Below, in pieces: positions 5,994 to 14,066 of a stretch of DNA of 22,672 nucleotides. Source of the DNA: a virus. The stretch covers positions 1-22,672 of the IMG/VR virus record IMGVR_UViG_3300024180_000045. One strand, given 5' to 3'. The notes below the pieces were generated by a model. It worked only from the letters and a program-made list of their open reading frames with translations, had not been told where the DNA came from and ran no database searches. Within the stretch, counting starts at the first letter, position 1. Every line of letters starts with the position of its first letter. The position numbers and the translations under genes were made by a program.

Positions 5994-7936
5994 TGGTTAC
6001 AGGATATACAGCAAGCGAATACGGAGACTTTTTAATTGCTTCTCTACAAACACCATATTATAATACCGTAAAGGTTTTAGATTGGGAAATTGTAGCAGGT
6101 GTACAAAACTATAAAACAGTAGGTACTGTATCTACATCCATAGGATCTACTAAAGTATATGGAAATCTTACTAATTTTAGTCAGTTTTCGCCGGGAGATA
6201 AAATCATCATCGGTAACACTGAACTTGAAATCGCAACAATAACAACACCTATAGAATTAGATGTCACAGTTCCAATAGAATTTGAAACAAGTGAACTAGA
6301 ATTTTATATTCCAGCAAATGCTAATAATTACTTTGATTATGAATATAGATTTTCATACACAAATTCTGAATTTTCAGAATGGAGAGCTTTAAATAATACA
6401 ACAGGGTTTGTAGATCTTTTAGGATTAAATTTTAATCCAGCAAAACCATTGTGGATCGATGTTAAAGCTGAAGTCGCTGCACTAACAAGTGGAAGTACGA
6501 TCTCAATAATATCAATAACTTATACATTAGAAACAGATCAAGGTACTATTGAATCATGTCCTCAATTTTGTGTAGAGTGTACAGATCCTTTCGCAATGAA
6601 TGGATGTGCAAATATTGATGTTGGATGCGATGATAATTTATTTAATCCATATAATTTAAATAAATCAACTAATGTTTATAAACAACTTGTCGGAATGGCA
6701 AGTAATATATTTGGACACTCAGTACAATATTTTAGAACAGAACCAGATATGAGAACAGAGGATGTTCATTTAATGGAATACTCTTTATTCAATGTAGTTG
6801 ATAAACAAAATGTAAAAATATTAGTACCAGACAACGAATTTCCAGAAGAAGGAGCAACATACGATATCTTCGGTATGGAATTTGCAGAATTTGAGGTACA
6901 TATTGTCGCTTCTGAATTTGAAACAGTGTTTGGCGAAGGAAAATCACCTAGAAACAAGGATTATATGTATATTCCATTAATTAATAGAATGTATGAAATT
7001 AATTCAATAAGTCTTGCGGATGAATTTAATCACGCTCAATCATATTGGAGAGTAAAGTTAGTTAAGTATCAAGAAAGAACTTCAGTTAATAAAAATCAAT
7101 TTGAAGTAGATACTGATAATTTAACAACAGGTGTTGAAGAAATATTTGGAGAAAGACAAAAAGAAGAGCAAGAAAAAGATACAAATCCACAACAATTTCA
7201 AACAGTATCAACCGCATATAGGGACGGTATTAGAACCTTTATAGATAAAAATCTTAAAATTAAAGATTACGATTTAAAGAATAGATGGACTGTTGTTAGT
7301 AAAAACTTTTACGATTTAGATAAAGTTGATCCAACTAGAATCGCTGTTGAATATTCAGTAGAATCTAAGTTAAAATCAGAAGACAACATGGCCCTTACGC
7401 TTTGGTTCTCTCCTCAATTTAGTGAAACATCAACTGATGATTATCTTCTCTTTGGAGATCTATCTGCAATATCAGGTTTTAAATTAAGAATGAATCAATC
7501 TGAATTTAAAATGAAAATAGATGATGTAGAACATACATATACTCATGGAACGACATTAGTAAAAGGAGAATGGTATGGTATTGTATTAAATATTAATAAT
7601 GAATTCTTACAATCATCTCTTTCTTTATATAAATTAGATCAAAACGTAAACACAATAAATAGCGGTTTACCACAAGACAGTAGTAATAATTTACAACAAG
7701 TATATAGTGAAATAATTGAGCACGGCCAACCATTGATATGGGATTCAAAATCTAATTATCATTTAAGAGGAAATTCTTCTTATATGACAAATATTAGAAT
7801 ATTTACAAAAACAATAGAATTAGAACAACATAGTAATGTGTTAAACCAATATGTTGTTAGAGATAATCAACTATCAATCATTATAGATAATTCAATTCCA
7901 AGTTTAGGTTATCAGCGATTTAGAAACGCTAGGTAA
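5993..7936 (+). CDS. Large virion protein, neck gp14-like core with added domains
   Basis: A 647-residue protein in the gp13-gp15 slot just before the terminase genes. Residues about 20-185 look like beta-rich modules; the segment YRFSYTNSEFSEW is fibronectin-like. Five cysteines follow within 24 residues (189, 193, 196, 205, 212). Residues about 240-360, from YFRTEPDMRTEDVHLMEYSL to YWRVKLVKYQ, can be laid over T4 neck protein gp14: IFGMEFAEFEVHI against FGMQVNDEITLTI, and YMYIPLINRMYEINSI against LIYFPMDNSLFEINWV. A Gln/Glu-rich linker (about 375-405) precedes a C-terminal part that resembles a concanavalin/LamG jelly roll (about 445-555, with ALTLWFSP and GEWYGIVLNINN). T4 gp14 has only 256 residues, so most of this protein is extra. 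A neck or head-tail connector role is my best guess. Confidence 0.5.
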   Translation: MVTGYTASEYGDFLIASLQTPYYNTVKVLDWEIVAGVQNYKTVGTVSTSIGSTKVYGNLTNFSQFSPGDKIIIGNTELEIATITTPIELDVTVPIEFETSELEFYIPANANNYFDYEYRFSYTNSEFSEWRALNNTTGFVDLLGLNFNPAKPLWIDVKAEVAALTSGSTISIISITYTLETDQGTIESCPQFCVECTDPFAMNGCANIDVGCDDNLFNPYNLNKSTNVYKQLVGMASNIFGHSVQYFRTEPDMRTEDVHLMEYSLFNVVDKQNVKILVPDNEFPEEGATYDIFGMEFAEFEVHIVASEFETVFGEGKSPRNKDYMYIPLINRMYEINSISLADEFNHAQSYWRVKLVKYQERTSVNKNQFEVDTDNLTTGVEEIFGERQKEEQEKDTNPQQFQTVSTAYRDGIRTFIDKNLKIKDYDLKNRWTVVSKNFYDLDKVDPTRIAVEYSVESKLKSEDNMALTLWFSPQFSETSTDDYLLFGDLSAISGFKLRMNQSEFKMKIDDVEHTYTHGTTLVKGEWYGIVLNINNEFLQSSLSLYKLDQNVNTINSGLPQDSSNNLQQVYSEIIEHGQPLIWDSKSNYHLRGNSSYMTNIRIFTKTIELEQHSNVLNQYVVRDNQLSIIIDNSIPSLGYQRFRNAR

Positions 7937-7975
7937 TAAAATTAGGATAAATAATCTATAATAAAACATATAAAT

Positions 7976-8629
7976 ATGTCAAAAGATAATAAGAAAAGTA
8001 TTAAATCTCAGGCAGAAGACATCAGAAAAGAACTTGATGATTTAATAGGAAATAACGATCCAATTCAAGAATCTATTGAAACAGATCCAGAACTACCAGC
8101 AAAAAGAGATTTACCAGCGCTTCCAACTTATGGAGAACTAAAAGTAAATTCTTCTAAAAAAGCGCAGAAAACTATTACGTCTTTAATGAAGTTTTATCTT
8201 GATGAAGATATTATAGAAAAAGACGAATATATTCAAGCTAAAAAGAAAATTGATGAAATGACAATGTCTTCGTTAATTTATCAATTACAAGCTGGTGAAA
8301 GGGCGCTAACAACATTGCTTGAAACAATCGAAGATGGAGAAATAGCTCCAAGAATGTTTGAAGTATTAGCAACCTTACAAAAATCAATGTTAGATATTAT
8401 TAAGTCTCAGACTATGTACTTAATGGCGGCTGAAGAGGGTGCAAAGAGGATAGCGAGAGACATTGAATTGTATAAAAAGCGTGATACTGATAGAGTTATA
8501 ACTGAAGCATCAGGTGGTGCGCCAGTTGGCGATACGGTACAGCGTGGTACAAAAGATTTAATGAAAATAATTCAGAACGCAAAACTATCAGATGATCAGA
8601 TAGAAGACGCAGAAATTACAGAAGAATAA
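7976..8629 (+). CDS. 16: Small terminase subunit (gp16-like)
   Basis: A 217-residue protein that in T4 binds and regulates the large terminase during DNA packaging. The core matches T4 gp16: the segment around residues 122-150, containing PRMFEVLATLQKSMLDI, aligns with PRAFEVLSGMIKNNADI. The C-terminal stretch GTKDLMKIIQNA corresponds to gp16's STADLQRMLLQA. The N-terminal ~75 residues are charged and Pro-rich and probably flexible; they make it longer than T4 gp16 (164). A long central coiled-coil helix (about 80-165) would be the oligomerisation part. It overlaps the large terminase start by one base (TAATG), typical of translational coupling between the two subunits. The leader is A-rich with no Shine-Dalgarno sequence. 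Confidence 0.78.
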   Translation: MSKDNKKSIKSQAEDIRKELDDLIGNNDPIQESIETDPELPAKRDLPALPTYGELKVNSSKKAQKTITSLMKFYLDEDIIEKDEYIQAKKKIDEMTMSSLIYQLQAGERALTTLLETIEDGEIAPRMFEVLATLQKSMLDIIKSQTMYLMAAEEGAKRIARDIELYKKRDTDRVITEASGGAPVGDTVQRGTKDLMKIIQNAKLSDDQIEDAEITEE

Positions 8630-10455
8630 TGAGCGATTACGTAGGAGATAATAGATGGATTCCGAAAGGCCAATCTTCTGATGAAGCTAATAAATTAATT
8701 TGGTCAACAAAATCAATTAATGAATTAATGTTAGCTTTAGATCAGGGATATAGACCACAGGTACCTATGCCTTTCTACGAAGGAAAACAGTTTTTACGCA
8801 GAGGTAATATTGTATTTGAATATACTGAAGCTGAGATTGCAGAACTTGCAAAATGTGCAGGTGATATTGTTTATTTTGCTGAAAAGTACGCAGTTGTAAT
8901 GACAGATGAAGGTATTCAACAGGTAAAACTTAGAGATTATCAAAAAGAAATGCTAAGAAACTTTCAAAATGAAAGGTTTAATATTGTTTTGGCATCCAGA
9001 CAAATGGGTAAAACCGTAACAGCCAGTATTTTTAATGCATGGTATTTAACATTTAACTATGATAAAACTACACTACTATTGGCTAATAAATCAGAATCAA
9101 CAAAAGAAATTATAGATAAAGCAAAAGTAGTATTGGAGAATTTACCATTCTTTATGAAACCCGGAATTATTAAGTATGATGTTATGAATGTTCGTGCTGA
9201 TAATGGATGTCGTTTAGTAGGTCAATCAACTACTGCAAAATCAGGTATTGGTTTTACAATTCATAATTTATATCTTGATGAGTTTGCACACGTTCATCCA
9301 ACTATTGTAGATTCTTTTTATGAAAACGTATATCCTACACTTTCGGCTTCTAAAATTTCACGTATTAATATTACTTCAACTCCAAATGGATTTAACAAGT
9401 TTTATGAAATATATTCAGAGGCAGAAAAAGGAAACAACGAATATACTCCAACAAGAATTGATTGGTGGCAACACCCTGACAGAGATGATGCATGGTTTAA
9501 AAGAGAATTAGGTAATTTAGGTTCTGAAGAAGCTTTTAATAGACAATATGGTAATGAATTTACAAGTTCATCTACCCTTCTATTAAGCCCAGGGACAATG
9601 AAAGTTATTAGACAAAATGCAAAACCAATGAAATGGTATGATTTTGAAGAATTTGATAATATTCATATAGATACAAAAGGATTTTTAGGATTTGATCCTG
9701 ATTTCGATGTTGAAGAAGCATCAAACAGTCAAAAATATTATATGTTCTCAGTGGATATTGCTGAAGGAAATGGAGGAGATTATTCTGTAATTAATATTTT
9801 TGAAGTAGAACCAATGGAAGATCAACATATTGAAAACTTCGTTAGCCCCGATGCAATGTATGATTTCTTTAGATTAAATCAAGTTGGAGTTTTTAGAAGT
9901 AATGAACATCCTATTGAAGACTTTGCTAAAATATTGTATACTTTAGCAGTTGATATATTTAATTCAGAAAATACAAAAATGATTATAGAATATAATACAT
10001 ACGGTTCTATACTATTACAATATCTAAGAACTGTTTTTGCAGGTCGTAATGATTTTGAAGATGAAATGATATTAAGATTTAAACATAGACATGATGCAAG
10101 AACATTAAAACCTGGTATAAGATTAAAGAGCGACAACAAATCAGTATTTTGTCAAAACTTTAAAAAACAAATAGAATTAAATCGTATAAAAATAAACGAC
10201 ATAGAAACCGTACAGGAAGCAAGTCTTTTTGGAGTATTAAGAAACGGAAGCTATGGAGCTCAAATGGGACATGATGATATCATAATGACAGCAATAACTG
10301 CAACTGAATTTTTTGGAACAACAGATTATGCAGATTACATTGAAGAATTACTTGATGTTATTGACCCTGAAAAAGTAAAATTAATGGAAAAGGTCTTGTA
10401 TCGAGACGCAGATTCACAGGGAGATTTACAATATGATATTTATGACTTATTATAA
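8629..10455 (+). CDS. 17: Large terminase subunit (gp17-like packaging ATPase/nuclease)
   Basis: A 608-residue motor that pumps and cuts phage DNA at the portal. Motifs follow T4 gp17 (610 residues). A Q-motif-like R-D-Y-Q lies at 102-105 and Walker A SRQMGKT at 123-129. Walker B LYLDEFA spans 214-220, with Asp217 and catalytic Glu218. The coupling motif TSTPNG is at 249-254. In the RNase H-fold nuclease, Asp376 is in VDIAEGNGGDY, Glu454 in IIEYNTYG and Asp549/Asp550 in GHDDIIM. All key residues are present. The headful-type gp17 relationship suggests circularly permuted, terminally redundant DNA, though this cannot be seen here. It is coupled to gp16 and separated from the tail sheath by 57 bases that hold a late promoter. 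Confidence 0.97.
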   Translation: MSDYVGDNRWIPKGQSSDEANKLIWSTKSINELMLALDQGYRPQVPMPFYEGKQFLRRGNIVFEYTEAEIAELAKCAGDIVYFAEKYAVVMTDEGIQQVKLRDYQKEMLRNFQNERFNIVLASRQMGKTVTASIFNAWYLTFNYDKTTLLLANKSESTKEIIDKAKVVLENLPFFMKPGIIKYDVMNVRADNGCRLVGQSTTAKSGIGFTIHNLYLDEFAHVHPTIVDSFYENVYPTLSASKISRINITSTPNGFNKFYEIYSEAEKGNNEYTPTRIDWWQHPDRDDAWFKRELGNLGSEEAFNRQYGNEFTSSSTLLLSPGTMKVIRQNAKPMKWYDFEEFDNIHIDTKGFLGFDPDFDVEEASNSQKYYMFSVDIAEGNGGDYSVINIFEVEPMEDQHIENFVSPDAMYDFFRLNQVGVFRSNEHPIEDFAKILYTLAVDIFNSENTKMIIEYNTYGSILLQYLRTVFAGRNDFEDEMILRFKHRHDARTLKPGIRLKSDNKSVFCQNFKKQIELNRIKINDIETVQEASLFGVLRNGSYGAQMGHDDIIMTAITATEFFGTTDYADYIEELLDVIDPEKVKLMEKVLYRDADSQGDLQYDIYDLL

Positions 10456-10474
10456 TATTCCCACGAATAATTTA

Positions 10475-10483
10475 GATATATAA
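10475..10483 (+). promoter_or_regulatory. Probable late promoter GATATATAA (2)
   Basis: Exact GATATATAA 29 bases before the tail sheath ATG at 10513, in the short gap after the large terminase gene. Same 9-mer as at 4835, 13177 and 15242. No hairpin terminator is visible in this gap, so it would add to read-through transcription. Confidence 0.6.
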
Positions 10484-10512
10484 TAAAAGAAAAAAATAAA
10501 AAATATAATACT

Positions 10513-13176
10513 ATGGCACTAAGTCCGCAATTATTGCAATTTAAATCAAGTGGAGTATATAGGTTAGAGTTTGACAAGTCAGTGACTGCAAACCTTAATG
10601 TTGAAACACTTAGATTAGTAGTAGGTCACTCAAGAAAGGGACCTTACAATACACCAGTTTTAATTTCAACTGTTGAAGAATTTTCAAATGTATTTGGATC
10701 TATCGACAGAAAATTAGAGAAAAAAGGAATGTTTTTCCACAGATCAGCAATTGAGGCTTTATCTAGAGGACCAATTTTAGCGTTAAACGCTTCAAGTTTC
10801 GATTCTAGCGATAAAGCATCATACGCATTACCAGTATCTAATGGATCGGTTCATTCATTATCTTCAAAAGAAGGAACATCAGATTATACTGATTTCTTCG
10901 ATATGGATAAATTCATGACACCATCTGATTCTAGAGTTTTAAACGCTTTATCTACATCGGCACTAGCTGATGGAAATTCATTAATTAATTTTGTAAACAT
11001 TAAACAATCAGCTATTACAGTTTTTGTAAGAAAAGCACAAAGCACTAAAGCATTTGATATTCCAGCTAGAGAATGGTATGGAGAAGGTAATGTACCTGAA
11101 TATTTAAATGACTTTGATCTTATTTCTGATTTTATGGTAGACGTTTTTGTATTCAAAGGAAACTTTGATGCTGCAACTATGTCAGCTGATCCAGTATACG
11201 GATCATACTTTAATGCAGATGGTTTAATAAAAGGATCATTAGCAAACTTTTCTAATTTAAGACAAGTTACTTTAGAAGCTCAATACAGTGGATCTTTAAT
11301 CCCAGGATTTAAAGATTTAGAAGGAAGAAACTTATATGTTGAATCAATGATTAACGCTGAATCAAGAAGAACAGGTTTATTCTGTGCAATTGATGAAGAA
11401 CAAGTAACTAATGAAAATGGAACTAAAATTGATTTAGTTGGACATACATTTGACGCTGATCAAGATTATGAATTATTATCATACATTGTAAAACAAGGAG
11501 TTACAACAGAACATACTGTTGATTTAACAGGAGCAACTGCTAGTATTAACATAGCAACCCCTAATAAATTAGAATTAGTAAATGTATTAGCAACTGAATA
11601 CGCAAATGCAACAGCAGATTCTTTAGATTTCTTAAATGCATCAGCATCTGGAGAATACGTAAAAGTAACTTCAGTTTCAGCATCAGCAGTAAATCAAACA
11701 GCCGCAGCTGAAGTATTAGCAACTCAACAAAATATAGATGATGGAGATCTTACAGCAGCCGGAGTCGCTGCAACTGCATTAACAGATGTTATGGTAGAAG
11801 AGGTTTTCGCAACTGTAGATTTTGATATTATATGTGAAGCTGATGTAGCAACATCATATACAACTGCAACTGAAATCGATTTTTATCATGTAGCAAACGG
11901 AAGAGTTGCTTCAGAAGATTTTGGAGGAGCAACTTATGAAGCTGCTGGATCTATGTTTACTGTAACTTACTCAGCACCTCAAGCTTCTTTCTCAATTGTA
12001 CCTGGAAATTTTGTTCCAGCTCTTTCAGGAAGATTAGCAAGAGTTTTAAGAGTTTCTAAATTAAACGATTCAAAATACGCAGTATACTGTGACGTACCGG
12101 TTTCTTTAACATGGGGAAATCAAGTTGTTTCTTCTTTCGAAGATGCATCTTCAGTATATAAGCCATTTGCTTTATCAGGAGCTCAATTAAGTTCTAAAGA
12201 AATTCAAGACGCTTTAGCCGCTGTAAAAGGAGGAAATGGATTACACGCTGCTTTAGTTGATAAAGACGTTATTGATTTTAGATATGTTGTAGATACATTT
12301 GGATCTTTCGATGTAAATGGATTACAAAACAAAAATGAATTAGCATCTTTAGCAAAAGACAGACAAAACGCATCAGCTATACTTAATGCACCTTTAGTTT
12401 CAGACTTTAAAGCTTCATCTAATCCTTCATTCAAGGATTCAGAAGGAATATTCAAAGTTGAACATATAGAAACAGGAGGTAATTTAGATTTAAATCCAAC
12501 ATCTTTATATTCTTTACCAGGAATTACAGCAGGAGCAAATTACGCATTCTACTACGGACCAGGTTTAATTGTTTCAGATAATGGAAAAGATTTAATCGTT
12601 CCACCAGCTGCGTATGTATCTAATAACTACATGGATAAATTTACAAACGCAACACCATGGTCAATCATCGCAGGTCCAAGAAGAGGAGTTGTAGGAGGAT
12701 CAGGAGTTAAAGGAGTAGAATATGCATTTGACAAATCTGATAGAGATATATTAGAACCATTCGGAATTAATCCAATCGTATTCCAAAGAGGAGTTGGATT
12801 AACAATCTTAGGAAATAAAACAGCACAACAATCTGTAAAATCAGCGCTTTCTTCAGCTCACGTTAGAGAAGCTTTAATTTACATACAAGAAGGTATTGCT
12901 AACATCTTAAAAGATTACGTTTTCGAATTTAACAATACACAAACAAGATTAGAAATTAAGACTTTAGCAGATTCATTTATGGAAGGAGTTAAGTCTGACG
13001 GTGGAGTTTATGCATTCAAGAATATTATGGATCAAACAAACAACACTGACGATGTAATCGATAATAATGTTGGTATCATTGATACTTATGTTGAGCCAGT
13101 TAAAGGATTAGAAATAGTTGTACATAGAACTACAATCCTAAATACAGGTGAAATCGAATCTGGAAATTTTAATTAA
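10513..13176 (+). CDS. 18: Tail sheath protein (gp18-like), enlarged
   Basis: An 887-residue contractile sheath subunit that surrounds the tail tube. The N-terminus (LRLVVGHSRKGPYNTPVLISTVEEFSNVFG, about residues 34-63) has the family's start: a mature-sheath strand, then the phrase for an even position in the ring and an N-x-F-G-like turn. The C-terminal domain (about 690-887), with WSIIAGPRRG, INPIVFQRGVGLTILGNKTA and a long helix carrying VREALIYIQEGI, is the conserved inner core. T4 gp18 has 659 residues. The additional ~230 residues sit mainly in an Ala/Thr/Val-rich middle (about 317-520) and probably form a protruding domain on the sheath surface. Codon use is notably uniform (GGA, TTA, GCA, AGA), as expected of an abundant structural protein. 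It has its own late promoter. Confidence 0.93.
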   Translation: MALSPQLLQFKSSGVYRLEFDKSVTANLNVETLRLVVGHSRKGPYNTPVLISTVEEFSNVFGSIDRKLEKKGMFFHRSAIEALSRGPILALNASSFDSSDKASYALPVSNGSVHSLSSKEGTSDYTDFFDMDKFMTPSDSRVLNALSTSALADGNSLINFVNIKQSAITVFVRKAQSTKAFDIPAREWYGEGNVPEYLNDFDLISDFMVDVFVFKGNFDAATMSADPVYGSYFNADGLIKGSLANFSNLRQVTLEAQYSGSLIPGFKDLEGRNLYVESMINAESRRTGLFCAIDEEQVTNENGTKIDLVGHTFDADQDYELLSYIVKQGVTTEHTVDLTGATASINIATPNKLELVNVLATEYANATADSLDFLNASASGEYVKVTSVSASAVNQTAAAEVLATQQNIDDGDLTAAGVAATALTDVMVEEVFATVDFDIICEADVATSYTTATEIDFYHVANGRVASEDFGGATYEAAGSMFTVTYSAPQASFSIVPGNFVPALSGRLARVLRVSKLNDSKYAVYCDVPVSLTWGNQVVSSFEDASSVYKPFALSGAQLSSKEIQDALAAVKGGNGLHAALVDKDVIDFRYVVDTFGSFDVNGLQNKNELASLAKDRQNASAILNAPLVSDFKASSNPSFKDSEGIFKVEHIETGGNLDLNPTSLYSLPGITAGANYAFYYGPGLIVSDNGKDLIVPPAAYVSNNYMDKFTNATPWSIIAGPRRGVVGGSGVKGVEYAFDKSDRDILEPFGINPIVFQRGVGLTILGNKTAQQSVKSALSSAHVREALIYIQEGIANILKDYVFEFNNTQTRLEIKTLADSFMEGVKSDGGVYAFKNIMDQTNNTDDVIDNNVGIIDTYVEPVKGLEIVVHRTTILNTGEIESGNFN

Positions 13177-13185
13177 GATATATAA
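13177..13185 (+). promoter_or_regulatory. Probable late promoter GATATATAA (3)
   Basis: Exact GATATATAA 19 bases before the tail tube ATG at 13205, starting three bases after the tail sheath stop. Same 9-mer as the other three copies. A separate promoter would allow extra tube protein. Confidence 0.6.
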
Positions 13186-13204
13186 AAAAAGAAAATAATA
13201 TAAA

Positions 13205-13759
13205 ATGGCTTTACCACATTATTCACAAGACCAAACATCTAGATCAGGTAGACAGTTCGAACCAGTACAAGGAAACTTGTTTGAAGTAACTGTTTTACCA
13301 CCAGCTGGAGTATCTGATGCACCTTTAATGTTGCAACACATAAACTCTATTGGAGGTTTAGATTTATACAAAGAAGTAGCAGCACAAGAACAGAAATACA
13401 AATTTTCTACACGTTCTTACGCTGGTATGCCAGACGCAACAACAGTCGACGTAACGATCAACTTCTCATTAAACTTAAATGATGCTAATCAAGCATATTT
13501 ATATAAGTCAATGAGACAATGGTACAATAATCAATATGATCCACAAACTGGAGCTATGGGATTAAAGAAAGATTACGTTGGAACTATTGTTATCGTACAG
13601 TTCAATAGAGCTGGAGACATCTACAGAACAGTAACTTTAGAAGATTGCTTTATTACTTCAGGACTTCCATTTACGAATGAATTATCGTATGAAGAAGCAT
13701 CACCGGCTACATTAGAAGTAGGTTGGAGATGTGACACTTGGAAAGAAGTTCTAGCATAA
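13205..13759 (+). CDS. 19: Tail tube protein (gp19-like)
   Basis: A 184-residue protein of the inner tail tube, close in size to T4 gp19 (163). It follows the sheath gene as in T4. The core pattern is typical: F-E-V-T-V-L-P-P-A near the N-terminus (about 26-34), a strand-turn-strand with F-S-T-R-S-Y-A-G-M-P-D (about 67-77), DVTINFSLNLND (about 82-93), then a helix with YLYKSMRQWYNNQYDP and a final YEEASPATLEVGWRCDTW. These form the beta-sandwich that assembles into hexameric rings. It is bounded by a late promoter in front and a strong terminator at 13775-13805. Confidence 0.92.
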   Translation: MALPHYSQDQTSRSGRQFEPVQGNLFEVTVLPPAGVSDAPLMLQHINSIGGLDLYKEVAAQEQKYKFSTRSYAGMPDATTVDVTINFSLNLNDANQAYLYKSMRQWYNNQYDPQTGAMGLKKDYVGTIVIVQFNRAGDIYRTVTLEDCFITSGLPFTNELSYEEASPATLEVGWRCDTWKEVLA

Positions 13760-13774
13760 TCGAATTTTTAAAAT

Positions 13775-13805
13775 AGGGGAATTCTTAAGGGAATTCCCTT
13801 TTTTT
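13775..13805 (+). terminator. Strong rho-independent terminator after tail tube gene
   Basis: AGGGGAATT (13775-13783) pairs with AATTCCCTT (13792-13800), with one G-T pair and an eight-base loop, followed by a run of seven T (13799-13805). It lies 16 bases after the tail tube stop. Confidence 0.85.
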
Positions 13806-13828
13806 ATGAAACAAAAACATAATATGTT

Positions 13829-13838
13829 GATATAATAA
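13829..13838 (+). promoter_or_regulatory. Possible promoter, variant of the late box
   Basis: GATATAATAA lies 10 bases before the ATG at 13849, between the terminator at 13775-13805 and the ribbon-helix-helix gene. It differs from the exact 9-mer by one added or changed base. A promoter is needed here because the terminator closes the preceding unit. Confidence 0.35.
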
Positions 13839-13848
13839 TAACTATAAA

Positions 13849-14064
13849 ATGGATAAACTAACAAAAAAATTACAAGTTCTTCTTTCAGAAGACGAAGTGA
13901 CATCTATAAATAGAATAATATTAAGCGCCGCGATTGAAAATGGAGAGAGACCAGTTTCTGTTTCAGCTTTTATTAGAGATATAATTAGAAAAGAAATTGA
14001 ATTAAAAAGTGATTCAATATTAGAATGGAATAAAGATAGTATTAAAAAACTTAAAAAGAAATAA
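13849..14064 (+). CDS. Ribbon-helix-helix DNA-binding protein
   Basis: A 71-residue protein that looks like an Arc/MetJ/CopG-type regulator. A short strand KLQVLLS (residues 7-13) is followed by helix A from EDEVTSINRIILSAA (14-28), a turn NGERPVSVS, and helix B AFIRDIIRKEIE (about 40-51). The S-x-S-x-F-I-R-D-x-I pattern is the usual second helix of the fold, with Ile/Phe packing in the dimer core. A charged Lys-rich tail follows. Such proteins bind DNA as dimers through the strand. It sits two bases before the tail-assembly gene at 14067, right after a terminator, so it may regulate this late unit. No inverted repeat that could be its operator is obvious at its own promoter. Confidence 0.65.
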   Translation: MDKLTKKLQVLLSEDEVTSINRIILSAAIENGERPVSVSAFIRDIIRKEIELKSDSILEWNKDSIKKLKKK

Positions 14065-14066
14065 CA

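Noticed and set aside
7969-7976. Exact T4 late promoter string TATAAATA before the gp16-like gene
   Set aside because: It overlaps the ATG at 7976, so transcripts would start inside the gene; chance in AT-rich DNA.
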